From Bacteroides sp. CAG:443 (GTDB lineage Bacteria > Bacteroidota > Bacteroidia > Bacteroidales > Bacteroidaceae): 29,140 nucleotides of DNA. This document shows, piece after piece, positions 25,808-29,140 of this stretch. The stretch's first letter is position 1; the number at the start of each line of letters is the position of its first letter. Under the pieces are notes generated by a model that saw only the letters and a program-made list of their open reading frames with translations, searched no databases and was not told where the DNA came from. The stretch is taken from the NCBI GenBank assembly GCA_000432735.1, contig FR887752.1, positions 1 to 29,140 of the forward strand, read 5' to 3'. The position numbers and the translations under genes are program-made.

Positions 25808-26605
25808 ATGCAAGAAAGACAAAAAAACAGACGCTTGTATTTTCAGGAACTTGCTACGACAAGTAAAAAGTATTACATCCCCTATATTGAAAAGTATAAG
25901 GCGATAGAATCCAATATGAATATTTTAGAAATAGGCTGCGGCGACGGTGGCAATTTATTACCCTTCTCGACATTGGGTTGTAATGTGACCGGAATAGACA
26001 TGGCAGAATGTCGTATCAAAGATGCAAAAGACTTCTTTCGGGAAGCAAATGCCCAAGGACGTTTTTTAGCCTCGGATATATTTAAGTTCAACAATCTCAA
26101 CCAAAAATTTGATATCATCATTTGCCATGACGTATTGGAGCATATTGCCGACAAGACTGCACTTTTAATCAGGTTGAAAGATTTCTTATCCGAAAGTGGC
26201 ATAATATTCATGTCCTTTCCTGCCTGGCAAATGCCTTTCGGAGGACACCAGCAAATCTGCCATAACCGCCTCATTTCACATTTTCCTTTTATTCATTTAC
26301 TACCTACATCTCTTTACACGGGCTTCCTCCGATGCTGCAATGAAAAGGAAGAAACCATAAATGAATTATTAAATATTAAACGTACCCAATGTTCCATTGA
26401 GTTATTCCGGAAAATAGCTCTACGCCAAGGCTATTGCATCGTCAATCAAGAATTGTATTTCATCAATCCACATTATGAAGTCAAATTCGGACTGAAACCT
26501 TGTAAATTGCCATTTATCATCAGTGCAATTCCCTATATACGTAATTTCTTTACAACCTCCTGTTTCTATATATTAGCAGACAGTACTACCATTTCAGGGA
26601 AATGA
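25808..26605 (+). CDS. Class I SAM-dependent methyltransferase
   Basis: This is a 265-aa protein with a Rossmann methyltransferase fold. Motif I is NILEIGCGDGG (38-48), an acidic ribose-binding residue lies in VTGIDMAE (Asp64), and motif DVLEHI is at 108-113, with FDIIICHD just before. The C-terminal ~120 residues are hydrophobic and aromatic with no known motif, and may bind the acceptor or a membrane. It starts 69 bp after the sigma-barrel fusion on the same strand and shares its AT-rich codon use, so the two are probably cotranscribed or were acquired together. The substrate is unknown; small molecule, lipid or glycan methylation are all possible. Confidence 0.83.
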   Translation: MQERQKNRRLYFQELATTSKKYYIPYIEKYKAIESNMNILEIGCGDGGNLLPFSTLGCNVTGIDMAECRIKDAKDFFREANAQGRFLASDIFKFNNLNQKFDIIICHDVLEHIADKTALLIRLKDFLSESGIIFMSFPAWQMPFGGHQQICHNRLISHFPFIHLLPTSLYTGFLRCCNEKEETINELLNIKRTQCSIELFRKIALRQGYCIVNQELYFINPHYEVKFGLKPCKLPFIISAIPYIRNFFTTSCFYILADSTTISGK

Positions 26606-26689
26606 CCTATATATTATAGACAATATATTAGACGAGAAAAAGCATGCTTACAAAAACTTACGTTCTAATCTTACTAACTATCCTTTACT

Positions 26690-27499
26690 TTAAAACATAA
26701 AACTGAACCCTTTCTTCCGTGAGGCATTGAACCGTTCAATCTCCAAAGAGAGCGATTTCTTTAGCTGACCAGCCATAAAGTCTAAGAAAGGCTGATTAAC
26801 TTCTTCTTCCTGCGACTGACGTAAGGCAAGAATGTATTCCTCCCTATTTTCCTTAAATATTTTAGTCGGGAAAAGGTTATAGAAAAACTGGATATAGTTC
26901 ATTAATAATCGTGCAGTACGTCCATTGCCATCCACCCACGGATGAATCGTAACCAAGTTCAGATGAGCATTGAAACTTAACTCATATTGCTCCCGAATGT
27001 CAGATGCGACCTTGATACGTTCCTGTAACAGGTTACATAGTTCGGTAACTTTTCCCGGAACTTTCTGATAACTCATATAAGAACGTCCTCCGATACCAGC
27101 CGTAACGCCACACAAACGGTACTCACCTTTAGATGAATCGAAAGAACCGCCTATCACGTTATGGACACTTCCTGTAGTGCGCATCAAAGCAGCATTCAGT
27201 CTCTGTAGGAAAGAAGAAGTTATAGCTGTTTTGCACTTTACTTTTTCTTTTGCCAGTTCGTAGGCATTCTTCAAATCCTCATTCATCAAGTGAAAAACGA
27301 GAGGTTTACCGCCAGCTACTACTCCTTCATCAAACAACAGCTGAGTTTCTATCTCTGTCAGCGTAGAGCCCTCAATAGCAGTAGAATGGGCTATAAGAGA
27401 ATATAGGTAGTACTTTTCATAGTCCACCGCTTCACCTATACCAAGCTTCACAAACTGCCGGTACAGTGTTTCTATCTCTTGCCATATATGCTGTTCCAT
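26690..27499 (-). CDS. Fic-domain protein (probable AMP-transferase) with N-terminal inhibitory motif
   Basis: This 269-aa protein has a Fic core motif HPWVDGNGRTAR (186-197), with catalytic His186, Asp190 and Arg197. The usual HPF is HPW here. The N-terminal helix has STAIEG (39-44), matching the inhibitory motif (S/T)xxxE(G/N), with Glu43 expected to block productive ATP binding. This is the class II layout, in which inhibition is built into the same chain. Such proteins transfer AMP to hydroxyl side chains of target proteins. No antitoxin-like gene is adjacent, in line with self-inhibition. It converges on the methyltransferase and lies just downstream of tRNA-Leu copy 2. The target is unknown. 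Confidence 0.9.
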   Translation of the reverse strand: MEQHIWQEIETLYRQFVKLGIGEAVDYEKYYLYSLIAHSTAIEGSTLTEIETQLLFDEGVVAGGKPLVFHLMNEDLKNAYELAKEKVKCKTAITSSFLQRLNAALMRTTGSVHNVIGGSFDSSKGEYRLCGVTAGIGGRSYMSYQKVPGKVTELCNLLQERIKVASDIREQYELSFNAHLNLVTIHPWVDGNGRTARLLMNYIQFFYNLFPTKIFKENREEYILALRQSQEEEVNQPFLDFMAGQLKKSLSLEIERFNASRKKGFSFMF

Positions 27500-27530
27500 T
27501 ACTGATTGTTTAATAGAGTTTATTTATATT

Positions 27531-27563
27531 TCAAAGATATTGTTTTTACTCAATTCTACCAAG
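27531..27563 (-). promoter_or_regulatory. Promoter of the Fic gene
   Basis: On the minus strand TATCTTTGA (27531-27539) matches TAnnTTTG. CTTG lies 20 bp upstream (27560-27563), one base from the -33 TTTG. The -7 box is 31 bp before the ATG. Confidence 0.55.
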
Positions 27564-27595
27564 AAAGTTACAGATGAAAGAAAAATATAGGAAAA

Positions 27596-27641
27596 AGAAA
27601 AGAGCCAAGCATCTGATTACTCATTCTGCTTAGCTCTTTTC
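27596..27641 (-). terminator. Intrinsic terminator of tRNA-Leu copy 2
   Basis: Arms 27601-27611 and 27627-27637 form an 11-bp stem with one G-U pair in minus-strand RNA. A T-rich run follows (CTTTTCTTTTTCC). The sequence differs from the copy 1 terminator, so homology ends at the tRNA 3' end. Confidence 0.75.
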
Positions 27642-27645
27642 CTGG

Positions 27646-27729
27646 TACCCAGACCCGGGGTCGAACCGGGATGGATGTTACTCCACTGGTGTTTGAGACC
27701 AGCGCGTCTACCGATTCCGCCATCTGGGC
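27646..27729 (-). tRNA. tRNA-Leu (anticodon CAA), copy 2
   Basis: All 84 bases are identical to the copy at 118-201, with the same class II fold and CAA anticodon. Unlike copy 1, the 3' CCA is encoded (27643-27645, minus strand). The 45-nt upstream leader and -7 region are also conserved with few changes. Confidence 0.95.
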
Positions 27730-27766
27730 AATTATCATCAGGGACATGTTTTCCCTTAATTGCGGT

Positions 27767-27798
27767 GCAAAGGTAGGCAAATATTTTAAAACAACAAG
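27767..27798 (-). promoter_or_regulatory. Promoter of tRNA-Leu copy 2
   Basis: The minus strand reads TACCTTTGC (27767-27775), an exact TAnnTTTGC match. A CTTG-type -33 element lies at 27795-27798, 19 bp upstream. Confidence 0.7.
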
Positions 27799-27859
27799 CA
27801 TTTGTGATAAAAAAGTGAAAAAAATTTTTATCTAACACTATTTAGAACGCTTTCCAACC

Positions 27860-27888
27860 TTTGTTCGAAAAATAAAGGTTATCTTAGC
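27860..27888 (+). promoter_or_regulatory. Possible promoter of manC
   Basis: TTTG (27860-27863) is followed after 16 bp by TATCTTAGC (27880-27888), one mismatch from TAnnTTTGC, 27 bp before the ATG. Confidence 0.45.
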
Positions 27889-27915
27889 ATAAACATTAAA
27901 AGTTACGCCGATATC

Positions 27916-28956
27916 ATGAATAATAACTACTACTGTATCATCATGGCCGGAGGAATGGGACGCCGCTTCTGGCCTTACAGTCGCAAGGCATTGCCCAAGC
28001 AGTTTCTCGATTTTTTTGGCACCGGACAAACCTTACTGCAACAAACCTTCGACAGATACAAGAAAATAGTTCCTCCAAGCAATATCTATATTACAACTTA
28101 TAAAGACTATAAACAAATCGTTCTCGACATGCTTCCGGAGATAACGGAAAGCCAGCTCATTGTAGAAGAGGAAAGGCGCAACACCGCACCGTCTATCGCT
28201 TACGCGTCGCACGTCATCCAGAAGATAAATCCTGATGCGACCATCGTAGTGGCTCCGTCGGATCACCTGATTCTGAAAGCGGACGAGTTTAAGGAGGCTA
28301 TCCTGAAGGGACTGAAGTTCGCTTCCGAAAACGACAAGCTCGTCACACTGGGCATCAAGCCCAACCGCCCCGAAACAGGATACGGATACATACAGATTGA
28401 CGAGGAAAAGAAAGGAAACTTCTATAAGGTGAAGACGTTCATCGAAAAGCCTGCACGTGAATTCGCCGAAATATTCGTGCAAAGCAATGAGTTTTACTGG
28501 AATTCGGGTATCTTTGTATGGCATGTAAATACGATTCTGAAGGCTTTCCATGAAATGATGTCGGAAATCTGTCCGCGTGTGGAATGCGATGTGCCCGACT
28601 TTACTTCGTGCCCCAATATCTCCATCGATTACAGTATCATGGAAAAGGCCGACAATGTATATGTTCAGTTGTGCGACTTCGGATGGGCCGATCTGGGTAC
28701 ATGGGATGCGCTTTACGATGCTTCACCCAAGGATATGAACCGCAATGTGATTATCAACAGCAATACGTTGCTATACAACTGCAAGAACAGCATCGTACTG
28801 GTACCTGAAGGACAGCTTGCCGTCGTGCAGGATCTGGACGGATATTTGGTTGCGTCACGCGACAATGTCTTGCTTATCTGCAAGAAAGACGACCAAGATT
28901 CCATCCGGAAATTCGTGAATGACGTAGAGATGAAGTTCGAAGAGAAATATTCCTGA
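27916..28956 (+). CDS. manC: Mannose-1-phosphate guanylyltransferase
   Basis: This 346-aa cytoplasmic nucleotidyltransferase makes GDP-mannose from mannose-1-phosphate and GTP, the precursor for mannose, fucose and related residues of capsules and glycoproteins. The signature loop MAGGMGRRFWPYSRKALPK spans 10-28, PSDHLI 114-119 (metal-binding Asp116) and FIEKPA 175-180. The length matches the single-domain form without the C-terminal isomerase of bifunctional ManC/AlgA enzymes. It stands alone, divergent from tRNA-Leu copy 2, not inside a capsule operon. That suits a housekeeping GDP-mannose supply for surface glycans and protein O-glycosylation. Confidence 0.95.
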   Translation: MNNNYYCIIMAGGMGRRFWPYSRKALPKQFLDFFGTGQTLLQQTFDRYKKIVPPSNIYITTYKDYKQIVLDMLPEITESQLIVEEERRNTAPSIAYASHVIQKINPDATIVVAPSDHLILKADEFKEAILKGLKFASENDKLVTLGIKPNRPETGYGYIQIDEEKKGNFYKVKTFIEKPAREFAEIFVQSNEFYWNSGIFVWHVNTILKAFHEMMSEICPRVECDVPDFTSCPNISIDYSIMEKADNVYVQLCDFGWADLGTWDALYDASPKDMNRNVIINSNTLLYNCKNSIVLVPEGQLAVVQDLDGYLVASRDNVLLICKKDDQDSIRKFVNDVEMKFEEKYS

Positions 28957-29042
28957 TCCCAGCACCGTACATACCTTTCCATCAACTTTGCGTTTGCTTG
29001 CGATAATATGGGAAAAAGAGAATAATGAGGACTTAAAAAGTT

Positions 29043-29076
29043 TTTGTACAAAGATTTTTTGTTTTTGTACAAAAAC
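29043..29076. repeat. Two phased palindromes centred on GTAC
   Basis: TTTGTACAAA (29043-29052) and the perfect 16-bp palindrome GTTTTTGTACAAAAAC (29061-29076) have centres 21 bp apart, two helical turns. This is the geometry of paired dimer-binding sites. No gene start is visible between them and the window end. They may be operators for a gene beyond the window or part of the region after manC. Confidence 0.5.
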
Positions 29077-29107
29077 TAAAAAAACGTCCCGACAAATAAA
29101 CAAAAAC

Positions 29108-29139
29108 GAGGCCGTCTCAAAATGAATTGAGATGGCCTC
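29108..29139 (+). terminator. Terminator hairpin at the window end
   Basis: GAGGCCGTCTCA (29108-29119) pairs with TGAGATGGCCTC (29128-29139) around an 8-nt loop. The one mismatch is a G-U pair in plus-strand RNA, which favours termination of plus-strand transcription, perhaps of manC 150 bp upstream. The T-tract, if any, lies beyond the window. Confidence 0.6.
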
Positions 29140-29140
29140 T

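Noticed and set aside
27568..28029. Minus-strand frames running through tRNA-Leu copy 2 and the manC promoter.
   Set aside because: They cover a tRNA gene, its promoter and its terminator, so they are not coding.
1..29140. CRISPR arrays, insertion sequences, integrases and rRNA genes.
   Set aside because: No spaced short repeats, transposase or recombinase motifs, or rRNA-like sequence were seen on either strand.

Overview
The window looks like chromosome of a gut Bacteroides species, probably of the B. fragilis group. Three things support this: SusR/SusA/SusB/SusC/SusD homologues in a Sus-type order, surface lipoprotein signals, and many promoters with the Bacteroidetes -7 element TAnnTTTGC in place of a sigma-70 -10 box. 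No phage, insertion sequence or CRISPR array was seen. The species is inferred, not proven.

Layout. (1) 1-337: a tRNA-Leu(CAA) gene on the minus strand with its own promoter and terminator. (2) 338-4785: two paralogous cassettes in tandem, each a Bcr/CflA-type MFS exporter (minus) divergent from an AraC-family regulator (plus). Both intergenic regions hold the same 17-nt element at the same spacing from both promoters. (3) 4862-18872: a starch-utilization locus. susR (plus) is divergent from susA (neopullulanase), susB (GH97 alpha-glucosidase), susC (TonB-dependent transporter), susD (starch-binding lipoprotein), a short SusE-like lipoprotein and a large CBM48/GH13 lipoprotein amylase. The amylase occupies the place of susF-susG of B. 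thetaiotaomicron. Surface amylase and SusCDE would bind, cut and import malto-oligosaccharides, SusA and SusB would finish them in the periplasm, and SusR would sense maltose-type sugars. (4) 18929-21706: a TorF-like outer-membrane porin and an FtsH protease. (5) 21799-24083: a membrane-domain/cytidylate-kinase-like fusion divergent from a third AraC regulator. (6) 24248-26605: an AT-rich pair. The first gene is an unusual single polypeptide joining an ECF sigma factor, one transmembrane helix and a C-terminal outer-membrane beta-barrel; the second is a SAM methyltransferase. (7) 26690-29140: a Fic-domain protein, a second tRNA-Leu(CAA) identical to the first, mannose-1-phosphate guanylyltransferase, and a terminal segment with a pair of phased palindromes and a terminator hairpin.

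The most unusual item is the sigma-TM-barrel fusion (24248-25738). It has the form of a one-protein signalling path from the outer membrane to RNA polymerase. Next are the duplicated exporter/regulator cassettes with conserved operator geometry, the rearranged 3' half of the sus operon with an internal terminator-like hairpin, and the kinase-membrane fusion. No intergenic stretch exceeds about 300 bases.
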